Shown in pieces: positions 54,581-62,885 of a DNA stretch of 64,000 nt. The stretch's first letter is position 1; the number at the start of each line of letters is the position of its first letter. The notes under the pieces were generated by a model. The model was not told where the DNA came from, did not search any database, and worked only from the letters and a program-made list of their open reading frames with translations. The position numbers and the translations under genes were made by a program. The DNA is taken from positions 1-64,000 of the forward strand of contig CAXUDP010000002.1 of NCBI GenBank assembly GCA_964249735.1, read 5' to 3'. Source of the stretch: Lichenicola sp964249735. Lineage in GTDB: Bacteria; Pseudomonadota; Alphaproteobacteria; Acetobacterales; Acetobacteraceae.

Positions 54581-56508
54581 GACCCGCTGCCGGGGCCCGC
54601 CGGCGTGCCGACCACCTGCTCCACCGCCTTGTCGTCGATCGACGGACGGGCGCGATCGCGCAGCGCGGTGACGTAGGTGTTCTCGACGTCGTCGGCCATC
54701 GCCGCGTCCAGCGCGTCGCGGACACGAGCGTATCCGGTACGATCCTTCGCCGGATCGGGATGGCGAACCGCAGTCACGGTGGCAACCACGAACCCGTCAG
54801 GGGTCTGCAGCATGGTCGAGGTGCCGGGAGCGAGCGAGAACGTGATCTGTGCCAGGTTGGCCGGTACCGGGCCCTGGTTCTGCCCGCGGCGTACCGGGAT
54901 GCCGGTCAGCAGCCCGGGTAACGATCCGGGCGTGGCTGCCGCCACCGCTGCCAGTCCGTGATGCGCGTCGGCGTCGGCATACAACGCGGCCGCGCGCTGC
55001 TCGTCGGCATGACGCACCTGGTCCTGCTGCCAGTCGGCGCGCACCCGGTCGGCCGCCTGCACGAAGGAAAGCGGCGACGCGGGGGTGACGTCCTCGACCA
55101 CCAGCGCGTACCAGCTGCCTTCCGGGCCCTGGATCAGGGTTGGGACGTCACCCTTCCGGGCCGTGAAGGCCTGGGCCACGACCGCCTTGCGCACCGCCTC
55201 GGAGCCGGGCAGCGGCGCCGGGTCGCCGGATCGCGTCAACCCTTGCGCGTCCAGCGTGCCTTCGGCGGGAACCGCGCCGAGGTCGGCCGGGATGGCGTCG
55301 AGGCCGCCGCCGGCGATCGCGTCCTGCAGCTTCTGCACGCGTGGCGACACCAGAGCGTTGGCGCGCTGCCTGGCGATGATGTCGTGCAGCTCGCCCTGGG
55401 CCTGGGCGAAGCTGCGGTCCTGCGCCGGCGTCACCTTGTTGACCCGGAGCACCACCCAGCCGGCCTCGGTCTTTGCCGGCCCGGCCACCGTGCCGGGAGC
55501 GGTGGCGAAGGTCAGCCTGGCGATGTCGGGTGACGGGATGCTGGCGGCGGTGGCGTCGTCCAGCGCGATCGGCGTCGCGTCCTTGGCCGTCGCCTGCAGC
55601 TGGCTCCACCCGATGCCGCCCTGCCACAAGGCGGCAATCTGCGCTGCCCGGGCCTGGTCGTTGGCGATCATCACCTGCACCGAGCGCTTCTCGGCCACGT
55701 GGTACCGGGGAGTCAGCTCGTCGTAGAGCTTGCGCTCGTCCGCCTCCGACACGTCCAGGCCATGCGCCACCGTGTCAGGCGACAGCAGCACCAGCTTGAT
55801 CTTGCGGTATTCCGGTGCGGCGAAACGGTCCTTGTTGTTGTCGTAGTAGCGGCGCAGCGTCGCGGCGTCCGGGGCGGACGGTGCCGGGATGGCGCTGAAG
55901 GGCAGGCTCGCCATGTCCAGCACGCGCTGCTCGGCGCCGAAGCCGTAGGCGCGGCGCACCAGTTCGCCTGGCGCGTGGGCGCCGATGCGCATCGGCTCGA
56001 TCAGCGCGAGTGCCGCGGCCTGCTCGCGGAAGATGCGGATCAGCCCGTCCTCGGTGAAGCCGGCCGCCTGCAGCCTTTGGTCGAACAGGGCGCGGCTGAA
56101 CCGGCCGTCCGACCCCAGGAACGCCTTCTCGGCGAAGATCTGCTCGCGCACCACCGCATCCGGCACCACCACGCCGATCCGGGTGGCGGCATCGTTGATC
56201 ACCGCCTGGAACACCAGCTGCTGCAGCGCCTGGGCGGCGATCTGCCGCTTCTGGTCGAACGGCAGCGTCGTCGGGTCTGTCAGACCGCCGTTCTGCGCCG
56301 CGGAGGCCAGGCCACGCCGGTAGGTGCGCTCGAACTCGTCGCTGCCGATGCCGCGTCCGCCGACGCTGGCGACGTTGCCGGCGGACACGCGACCCAGCCC
56401 GGTGACGAAGCTGCCCATGCCCCAGACGGCGAAGCTCAGGAAGATCACCACGGCGAGGATCCGTCCGAGCCAGGAGCCGATGAACAGGCGACGCATGAAG
56501 GCGAGCAT
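54577..56508 (-). CDS. SurA_N/PpiD-like periplasmic folding factor (parvulin-type)
   Basis: 643 aa. N-terminal membrane anchor (about 13-33, ILAVVIFLSFAVWGMGSFV), then a SurA_N-like chaperone region (AQALQQLVFQAVINDAATRIGV, AFLGSDGRFSRALFDQRLQAAG) and one degenerate parvulin-like domain around 250-370. Organisation matches PpiD, which helps exported proteins fold at the inner membrane. ATG 56508 was chosen because the hydrophobic anchor follows it directly. It lies upstream of trpE, a common alphaproteobacterial order, and diverges from tpiA across a 164-bp gap. Confidence 0.88.
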   Translation of the reverse strand: MLAFMRRLFIGSWLGRILAVVIFLSFAVWGMGSFVTGLGRVSAGNVASVGGRGIGSDEFERTYRRGLASAAQNGGLTDPTTLPFDQKRQIAAQALQQLVFQAVINDAATRIGVVVPDAVVREQIFAEKAFLGSDGRFSRALFDQRLQAAGFTEDGLIRIFREQAAALALIEPMRIGAHAPGELVRRAYGFGAEQRVLDMASLPFSAIPAPSAPDAATLRRYYDNNKDRFAAPEYRKIKLVLLSPDTVAHGLDVSEADERKLYDELTPRYHVAEKRSVQVMIANDQARAAQIAALWQGGIGWSQLQATAKDATPIALDDATAASIPSPDIARLTFATAPGTVAGPAKTEAGWVVLRVNKVTPAQDRSFAQAQGELHDIIARQRANALVSPRVQKLQDAIAGGGLDAIPADLGAVPAEGTLDAQGLTRSGDPAPLPGSEAVRKAVVAQAFTARKGDVPTLIQGPEGSWYALVVEDVTPASPLSFVQAADRVRADWQQDQVRHADEQRAAALYADADAHHGLAAVAAATPGSLPGLLTGIPVRRGQNQGPVPANLAQITFSLAPGTSTMLQTPDGFVVATVTAVRHPDPAKDRTGYARVRDALDAAMADDVENTYVTALRDRARPSIDDKAVEQVVGTPAGPGSGS

Positions 56509-56672
56509 GGGGATGTCCGGACGATGAACGGTGCGGCGCGGGGAAGCCGGGCTTGGAGGGCGGCGCACCATAGGGTGCGACCGGCAGCTTGTCATGCTAG
56601 GGCGTGGCATGGTCTACCAGCGCCGCCTGGACCCTGTCCGGTCCGGCTTGTTACCGGGATGATGTCACGCTC

Positions 56673-57419
56673 ATGGACCGTCAGCTGATCGCCGGCAACT
56701 GGAAGATGAACGGCACCACCGCCGAGGCGCAGGCGCTGGCGCAGGCGCTCGCCGCGGGTGCCGGGCCGATCGCCGCTGAGCTGCTGGTGTGCCCGCCCTT
56801 CACGCAAGTCGGCGCGCTGGTCCGTCTGCTGCACGGCAGCCCGATCGCGGTCGGCGGGCAGGACTGCCACATGGCACCGCACGGTGCGCATACCGGCGAC
56901 ATCTCGGCGTCGATGCTGCGCGACCTCGGCGCCACCCACGTGATCCTGGGCCATTCCGAGCGGCGACAGGACCACAAGGAGCTGGACGAGACGGTGCGCG
57001 AGAAGGTGGTGGCCGCCACGGCGGCCGGGCTGCTGCCGATCGTCTGCGTCGGCGAGACCGCCGACCAGCGCCTGGCCGACGGGCACGAGGATACGGTCGG
57101 CTGGCAGCTCAAGGGCAGCCTGCCGCACGGCTTCGCCGACGGCTCCGGCGTGGTCGCCTACGAGCCGGTCTGGGCGATCGGCACCGGCCGTACCGCCACC
57201 GTCGATGACGTGCTCGCCATGCACGCCTTCATCCGTGCGGAACTGGTGCGCCAGTTCGGCGAGAACGGCGCCGGCGTGCGCATCCTGTATGGCGGCTCGG
57301 TGAACGCCGGGAACGCCGCCGCCCTGCTTGCGGTGCCGGAGGTCGGCGGCGCGCTGGTCGGCGGCGCCAGCTTGAAGCCCGCCGATTTCCTCGCCATCGC
57401 CGCCGCCGCGCGCGGCTGA
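56673..57419 (+). CDS. tpiA: triose-phosphate isomerase
   Basis: Interconverts dihydroxyacetone phosphate and glyceraldehyde 3-phosphate. 248 aa: LIAGNWKMNGT with the catalytic lysine, GAHTGDISASMLRDLG, VILGHSERR with the catalytic histidine, VAYEPVWAIGTGRTA with the catalytic glutamate, and ILYGGSVNAGNA. The upstream 164 bp should hold divergent promoters for tpiA and ppiD. The best I see are weak: TTGTCA at 56590 on plus, and an ATGACA...TATGGT pair with 17-bp spacing on minus. Confidence 0.97.
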   Translation: MDRQLIAGNWKMNGTTAEAQALAQALAAGAGPIAAELLVCPPFTQVGALVRLLHGSPIAVGGQDCHMAPHGAHTGDISASMLRDLGATHVILGHSERRQDHKELDETVREKVVAATAAGLLPIVCVGETADQRLADGHEDTVGWQLKGSLPHGFADGSGVVAYEPVWAIGTGRTATVDDVLAMHAFIRAELVRQFGENGAGVRILYGGSVNAGNAAALLAVPEVGGALVGGASLKPADFLAIAAAARG

Positions 57420-57432
57420 GCCGGAACCCGCC

Positions 57433-57867
57433 ATGATCGCCACCCTGCTCGTCCTGCACCTCCTGGTCACGCTGACGCTGATCGGCACCGTACTGATCCA
57501 GCGCAGCGAGGGCGGCGGCCTCGGCATCGGCTCCAGCCAGGGCATGGGCTCCTTCATGAGCGGACGCGGCACCGCCAACCTGCTGACCCGCACCACCGCG
57601 ATCCTGGCGGCCGTCTTCATGCTGCTGTCGCTGGCGCTGGCGGTGCTGAACCGCGGCGGCGCCGGGCGGGGTCGCGACATCCTGGCGCTGCCGCAGGCCG
57701 CCGCACCGGCCGCCCTGCCCCCGGGCGCCCGCGCCCCGGCACTGCCGGCGCGGCCGCCGGTGGCGCCGGTTCCCGGCCGCGACATCCTGGCCACGCCGCC
57801 TGCGGCGGCGTTGCCGGCAGTGCCGGTACCGCCGGCGCCGGCCTCGCCACCGGTTCCCGGTCACTGA
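57433..57867 (+). CDS. secG: preprotein translocase subunit SecG with extended Ala/Pro-rich tail
   Basis: A small accessory subunit of SecYEG. 144 aa, with two membrane segments (about 3-22 and 54-72) and the SecG loop RSEGGGLGIGSSQGMGSFMSGRG. SecG is usually 75-110 aa. Here about 65 residues of Pro/Ala/Arg follow, including two copies of a GRDILALPQ/GRDILATPP element. Follows tpiA by 13 bp, the usual tpiA-secG-(x)-pyrG order. Confidence 0.93.
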   Translation: MIATLLVLHLLVTLTLIGTVLIQRSEGGGLGIGSSQGMGSFMSGRGTANLLTRTTAILAAVFMLLSLALAVLNRGGAGRGRDILALPQAAAPAALPPGARAPALPARPPVAPVPGRDILATPPAAALPAVPVPPAPASPPVPGH

Positions 57868-57896
57868 CGAACGGCCCCGGCCGCAGGACGATCGGC

Positions 57897-59186
57897 CTGC
57901 CGGTCGTCATTGTCGGCGCCGGGGCGGCCGGACTGTCCGCCGCCGCTTTACTCCGACGCGCCGGACAGGCGGTGCTGGTGCTGGAAGCGGGCGACCGGAT
58001 CGGTGGGCGCGCCCGCACCTCCCGCCCAGCCTCGCTCGGCGGAGCCTGGATCGACGAGGGCGCCACCTGGCTGCATCAGGTCGACCGCAACCCGCTGGTG
58101 GAGCTGGCGCGCGCCGCCGGCGATGCGCTGCATCCGGGGCACGAGGGCGGGCGGCGCCTCGCTGTCGATGGCCGGGTCGCCACCGGGGAGGAGGAAGCCG
58201 CCTACGAGGCGGCGGAGGAGTCCTGGCGGGCGCATGCCGAGGCGCTGGCCGCCGATCGGGCGCTGCCGGACCGGCCGCTTGCCGCGGCAGGCGATGGCTG
58301 GAACCCCCTCGACCCGTGGCTCGGCAACCTCGAGGCGTGGGAGGGCGCCATCATCGCGGCCGCCGACGCGGACGTGCTGTCGCTGCGCGACTGGCACCGC
58401 AACGAGCTAGACGATGGCGACCTCCGGCCGGCCTGCGGCATCGGCACCCTGCTCGAGACTCGGCTCGGGCCGCTGGCAGGACCTGTGCGCCGCGGCGTCG
58501 CGGTGCGGGCGATCGACTGGAGCGTGCCGGGGCAGGTGTCGCTGTCGACGAGCGATGGCGAGATCGCGGGATGCGCCTGCATCGTCACGGTCTCGACCGG
58601 GGTGCTGCGGGCCGGACGGATTGCGTTCTCCCCGCCCCTGCCCGCGACGGTCGCCGACGCGCTGGACGGGCTGCCGATGGGGCTGCTGAGCAAGCTGGCG
58701 CTGCCGGTGCCGGACGAGTCGCGGCACCGCCTCGGCGTGGCGCCCGGCACGCTGGTGGAGCAGCGTCTGCACGATCGGCAGGCGTCGGCGATGCTGCTCG
58801 GCGTGCTGCCGGACGGGGCACCCTACGTGACCGGCTTTCTCGGCGGCCGATACGCCTGGTCGTTCAGCGGGCGAGAGATGGAAGCGCTGGACGAGGCGCG
58901 GACCAGGGTCGCAACCCTGCTGGGCCCGGACGCGGCGTCGGCGCTCGGGCCGGACGGCTGGGCGTCGCGCTGGGGCAGCGATCCGTTGTTCGGCGGGGCC
59001 TATGCCTATGCCCGGCCCGGCCATGCCGACGCCAGGGGCCGGCTGGGCGAGCCGTTCGGCGACGGCCGGATGGTGCTGGCGGGAGAGGCCTGCCGCACCG
59101 ACGGGCTGGCCGGGACGGTCGGCGGCGCGATGCGGGACGGCGAGCGTGCGGCGCAGGCGGTGCTGGACGCCCTTGCCGCGGCCTGA
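57897..59186 (+). CDS. flavin-containing amine oxidase/NAD(P)-binding protein
   Basis: About 430 aa of the monoamine-oxidase/protoporphyrinogen-oxidase-like FAD family. The dinucleotide loop VVIVGAGAAGLSAAALLRR runs into LEAGDRIGGRARTSR, then GAWIDEGATWLHQ, and near the end PGHADARGRLGEPF and LAGEACRTDGLAGTVGGAM. The frame has no ATG, GTG or TTG upstream of the FAD loop; the first GTG (57972) lies after it and would destroy it. A CTG at 57897, 8 nt after AGGA, or a CTG at 57864 overlapping the secG stop, are the best starts. Substrate unknown. Confidence 0.8.
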   Translation: MPVVIVGAGAAGLSAAALLRRAGQAVLVLEAGDRIGGRARTSRPASLGGAWIDEGATWLHQVDRNPLVELARAAGDALHPGHEGGRRLAVDGRVATGEEEAAYEAAEESWRAHAEALAADRALPDRPLAAAGDGWNPLDPWLGNLEAWEGAIIAAADADVLSLRDWHRNELDDGDLRPACGIGTLLETRLGPLAGPVRRGVAVRAIDWSVPGQVSLSTSDGEIAGCACIVTVSTGVLRAGRIAFSPPLPATVADALDGLPMGLLSKLALPVPDESRHRLGVAPGTLVEQRLHDRQASAMLLGVLPDGAPYVTGFLGGRYAWSFSGREMEALDEARTRVATLLGPDAASALGPDGWASRWGSDPLFGGAYAYARPGHADARGRLGEPFGDGRMVLAGEACRTDGLAGTVGGAMRDGERAAQAVLDALAAA

Positions 59187-59258
59187 CCTGCGGGTGCGGC
59201 GCTATTGTGACGGGGACGGGTATCCCGGCCTGCGGGTTCCGGTGTAGGACGAACGCCC

Positions 59259-60899
59259 ATGACGCGGTTCGTATTCATCACCGGCGGTGTGGTCTCCTCT
59301 CTCGGCAAGGGCATCGCATCGGCAGCGCTGGCGGCGCTGTTGCAGGCGCGCGGCTACCGCGTCCGGCTGCGCAAGCTCGACCCCTACCTCAACGTCGATC
59401 CCGGCACGATGAGCCCGTACCAGCACGGCGAGGTGTTCGTCACCGATGACGGGGCGGAAACCGACCTCGACCTCGGCCACTACGAGCGCTTCACCGGCGT
59501 GCATGCGACCAGGGCCGACAACGCCACCACCGGGCGGATCTACTCCGAGGTGATCGCGCGCGAGCGGCGCGGCGATTATCTCGGCGCCACCGTGCAGGTG
59601 ATCCCGCACATCACCGACGCGATCAAGAACGCGGTAGTGCACGACACTGGCGACCTCGACTTCGCGCTGATCGAGATCGGCGGCACGGTGGGCGACATCG
59701 AGAGCCTGCCGTTCCTGGAGGCGATCCGCCAGCTGCGCAACGACTTGGGCGCCCAGCGCACCATGTTCGTTCACCTGACCCTGGTACCGTGGATCCCGGC
59801 GGCGGGCGAGCTGAAGACAAAGCCGACCCAGCACTCGGTCAAGGAGCTGCAGAACGTCGGCATCCAGCCACAGATGCTGCTGTGCCGCTCCGACCGGCCG
59901 CTGCCGGACAACGAGCGGCGCAAGATCGCCAACTTCTGCAACGTGCGTCCGGAGGCGGTGATATCGGCGCTGGACGTCGACACCATCTATGCCTGCCCGA
60001 TCTCCTACCACGAGGAGGGCATGGATACCGAGGTGCTGCGCCATTTCGGGCTGCCGCACGAGGGCGAGCCGGATCTGTCCGGTTGGCACCGGGTGCTGGA
60101 CGCGATGCGCAACCCGGAGGGCGAGGTCAGGATCGCGGTGGTGGGCAAGTACACCTCCCTGCTCGACAGCTACAAGTCGCTGAACGAGGCGCTGATCCAT
60201 GGCGGGATCGCCAACAAGGTGCGTGTGCAGCTGGACTGGGTGGACGCCCAGGTGTTCGAGCAGGGCGGCGAGCCCTCGGCCGTGATCGACCGGTTGCAGG
60301 ACGTGCACGGCATCCTGGTGCCGGGCGGGTTCGGCGAGCGCGGTGCGGAGGGCAAAATCGAGGCAGTACGGTTCGCGCGCGAGCGCCGGATCCCGTTCCT
60401 CGGCATCTGCTTCGGCATGCAGATGGCGGTGATCGAGTGCGCCCGGAACCTGGCCGACATCCCGGACGCGTCGTCCACCGAGTTCGGCCCCACCGCGCAG
60501 CCGGTGGTCGGGCTGATGACCGAGTGGGCGCAGGGCAACGAGCTGCAGGTCCGCCAAGCCGGCGGTGACCTCGGCGGCACCATGCGGGTCGGCGCCTACG
60601 ATGCGGTGCTGGACCGCGACTCGCGCGTCGCCGATGCCTACGGCACCACCACGATCCGCGAGCGGCACCGGCACCGCTACGAGGTCAACATCCACTACCG
60701 CGAGCGCCTGGAGCGGACCGGCCTGAGCTTCTCCGGCCTGTCCCCGGACGGGATCCTGCCGGAGATTGTCGAGTATCCCGACCATCCCTGGTTCATCGGC
60801 GTGCAGTACCATCCCGAGCTGCTGAGCAAGCCGTTCGCGCCGCACCCGCTGTTCTCCGGCTTCATCGGCGCGTCGGTCCGCAAGGCCCGTCTGGTCTGA
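59259..60899 (+). CDS. pyrG: CTP synthase
   Basis: Aminates UTP to CTP using glutamine. 546 aa: the synthetase domain has TGGVVSSLGKGIASAALAAL, DPYLNVDPGTMSPYQHGEVF and EIGGTVGDIESLPFLEAIRQ. The glutaminase domain has ILVPGGFGERG, the nucleophile cysteine in FLGICFGMQMAVIE, and YHPELLSKP. It lies 72 bp after the amine oxidase. Confidence 0.98.
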   Translation: MTRFVFITGGVVSSLGKGIASAALAALLQARGYRVRLRKLDPYLNVDPGTMSPYQHGEVFVTDDGAETDLDLGHYERFTGVHATRADNATTGRIYSEVIARERRGDYLGATVQVIPHITDAIKNAVVHDTGDLDFALIEIGGTVGDIESLPFLEAIRQLRNDLGAQRTMFVHLTLVPWIPAAGELKTKPTQHSVKELQNVGIQPQMLLCRSDRPLPDNERRKIANFCNVRPEAVISALDVDTIYACPISYHEEGMDTEVLRHFGLPHEGEPDLSGWHRVLDAMRNPEGEVRIAVVGKYTSLLDSYKSLNEALIHGGIANKVRVQLDWVDAQVFEQGGEPSAVIDRLQDVHGILVPGGFGERGAEGKIEAVRFARERRIPFLGICFGMQMAVIECARNLADIPDASSTEFGPTAQPVVGLMTEWAQGNELQVRQAGGDLGGTMRVGAYDAVLDRDSRVADAYGTTTIRERHRHRYEVNIHYRERLERTGLSFSGLSPDGILPEIVEYPDHPWFIGVQYHPELLSKPFAPHPLFSGFIGASVRKARLV

Positions 60900-60982
60900 C
60901 CCGCATGCCAGCGGGCAGCGGCGCGGGTGTCCTGTCGCCGATCTGCTGCTATGACGCCGTGGCATCTTCTCCCGGAGGCTCC

Positions 60983-61453
60983 ATGCCGTTCGCCTGCGCT
61001 TCGCGTCCGCTCCTTCTGCTCGCCGTCCTCGCCGCCGCAGTGCCCGGCTTCGCCCGCGCCGGCACCCCGGCCGAGGCGGCGGCCTTCATGAAGCAGAATG
61101 CCGCCCAGACGGGCGTGGTCACCCTGCCGTCGGGCCTGGAGTACAAGGTGGTGCAGTCGGGCGACGCCGGCGGTGCGCATCCGGGGCCTTCCGACAGCGT
61201 GATGGTGAGCTATGTCGGCAAGCTGTCGGACGGCGCCACCTTCGACGACAGCCACGGCAACATCGTCACCCTGCCGCTGAACGCGGTGATCAAGGGCTGG
61301 ACCGAGGGGATGCAGCTGATGCGCCCGGGCGACGTGTGGATGCTCTACGTGCCGCCCGAGCTCGGCTACGGCGCCAAGGGTGCCGGTCCGATCCCGCCAA
61401 ACGCGGCGCTGGTGTTCCGGATCGAGCTGGTCGCGGTGGCCGGGCACGGCTGA
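60983..61453 (+). CDS. FKBP-type peptidyl-prolyl isomerase, exported
   Basis: 156 aa. The signal peptide PFACASRPLLLLAVLAAAVPGFARA is followed by GTPAEAAAFMKQNAAQTGV and an FKBP domain: SGLEYKVVQSG, DSVMVSYVGKLSDGATFDDS, LNAVIKGWTEGMQLMRPGDVW and YVPPELGYGAKGAGPIPPNA. All the usual FKBP pocket positions look present. CGGAGG precedes the ATG. It acts on periplasmic proteins. Confidence 0.94.
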   Translation: MPFACASRPLLLLAVLAAAVPGFARAGTPAEAAAFMKQNAAQTGVVTLPSGLEYKVVQSGDAGGAHPGPSDSVMVSYVGKLSDGATFDDSHGNIVTLPLNAVIKGWTEGMQLMRPGDVWMLYVPPELGYGAKGAGPIPPNAALVFRIELVAVAGHG

Positions 61454-61558
61454 ACCGCCAACGGTTTCCTGCGCCACACGCAAGGCTGGTCCGACCCAGC
61501 CGGGCGGTAACCGTCCCCATCTGCTGCGTTCCGCGGACGATTGGGGATCTGGCGACGC

Positions 61559-62281
61559 ATGAACACGGGACTAGACGACGAACGGCACCCGCTTGCCGAG
61601 CGCTTCCGCGCCTTCGTCCGCAAATCGGAGTTCTCCTGCGTCGGCGCCAAGTCCGCGCTTGCCCGGAACCAGCTGCGCATCATGGTCGCTCGGGACATCG
61701 CGTCCGCGTGGGACGACCTGCGCATCCTGCCGGAGCTGATCGACTTCGCTCGCGCCTACCGCGACGACCGGCGGCTCTACCAGAGCTTCGTGGTGCTGTT
61801 CGAGGGTCCGGACACGCTCACCGAGGACGCGTTCGAGGCCCATCTCTGGTCGCGCCTGCAGTCGCTGAGCGACAAGGACCGGTGGCTCGGGCAGCATGTC
61901 GACAGCCGGGTGAGCCAGGACCCGGACCATCCGCACTTCTCGCTCAGCTTCGGCGGCGAGGCCTTCTTCGTGGTGGGGCTGCATCCAGGCGCCAGCCGCC
62001 TGGCGCGTCGCTTCGAGCGGCCGGGCGTGGTGTTCAACCTCCACGACCAGTTCGAGCGGCTGCGCAGCGAGGGACTCTACACCCGCCTGCGCGACACCAT
62101 CCTGGACCGCGACCTGGCGCTCAACGGCACTGCCAACCCGATGCTGGCGCGGTTCGGAGAGAACTCCGAGGCGCGCCAGTACAGCGGCCGCGCGGTGGAA
62201 GACGGCTGGCGCTGTCCGTTCAGCAGCCGCAGCGCCGGCGCGGCACGAGGAGCCATGTCGTCGGGCTCTCATGCCGGCTGA
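61559..62281 (+). CDS. YqcI/YcgG family protein
   Basis: 240 aa of a family of unknown function. Typical motifs: FVRKSEFSCVGAKSALAR near the start, LSFGGEAFFVVGLHPGASRLAR, VVFNLHDQFERLR, and the C-terminal NPMLARFGENSEARQYSGR. ATG 61559 gives the usual family length; a TTG at 61541 adds six residues. It overlaps the following DUF1989 gene by 11 bp, so the two are probably translated together. No signal peptide. Confidence 0.88.
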   Translation: MNTGLDDERHPLAERFRAFVRKSEFSCVGAKSALARNQLRIMVARDIASAWDDLRILPELIDFARAYRDDRRLYQSFVVLFEGPDTLTEDAFEAHLWSRLQSLSDKDRWLGQHVDSRVSQDPDHPHFSLSFGGEAFFVVGLHPGASRLARRFERPGVVFNLHDQFERLRSEGLYTRLRDTILDRDLALNGTANPMLARFGENSEARQYSGRAVEDGWRCPFSSRSAGAARGAMSSGSHAG

Positions 62282-62870
62282 TGCCGGGAGCGTGGTCGAG
62301 ATCCCGCCCCGTTCCGGCACCGCCTTCACCCTCGGCAAGGGGCAACGCCTGACGGTGATCGACCCGCAAGGCGAGCAGGTGGCAGACCTGCTGGCGTTCC
62401 GGCGCGACGACCCGGACGAGGTCATCTCCTCCGGACGGACGCTGGACTACGCCAGCCGGCTGTTCCTGAGCACGGGGGATCCGATCTACTCGAACCGCAG
62501 CCGGGTCCTGTTGCGGATCGTGGAGGACACGGTTGGTCGACACGATTTTTTGCTGACACCGTGCTCGGCCGACACGTTCCGGATCATCTACGGCGACGAT
62601 GAGCCGCATCGCGGCTGCTTCGGCAACCTGGCGGCAGCGCTGGCGCCCTACGGGATCGGGCCGGACCGGATCCCGGTCGCCTTCAACGTGTTCATGAACG
62701 TGCGGGTGGACGGCGACACCGGTGCGCTGACGGTGGCGCCGCCGCTGAGCCGCGCCGGCGACCACGCCACCTTTCTTGCCGAGGACGACCTGATCATCGG
62801 CCTCACCGCCTGCTCGGCACTGCAGTCGAACAACGGCACGTTCAAGCCGATCCGCTACCGGATCGACTGA
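62271..62870 (+). CDS. DUF1989 (urea carboxylase-associated) family protein
   Basis: 199 aa, with a possible metal site. Motifs: SGTAFTLGKGQRLTVIDPQGEQVADLLAF, LLTPCSADTFRIIYG, HRGCFGNLAAALAPYGI, VPVAFNVFMN-like (IPVAFNVFMNVRVDGDTGAL) and LIIGLTACSALQSNNGTF. Relatives occur beside urea carboxylase, but no urea genes are here. Overlaps the YqcI/YcgG gene; the two are likely one functional unit (inference). Confidence 0.88.
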   Translation: MPADAGSVVEIPPRSGTAFTLGKGQRLTVIDPQGEQVADLLAFRRDDPDEVISSGRTLDYASRLFLSTGDPIYSNRSRVLLRIVEDTVGRHDFLLTPCSADTFRIIYGDDEPHRGCFGNLAAALAPYGIGPDRIPVAFNVFMNVRVDGDTGALTVAPPLSRAGDHATFLAEDDLIIGLTACSALQSNNGTFKPIRYRID

Positions 62871-62885
62871 ACGGGTGCCTGTCGC

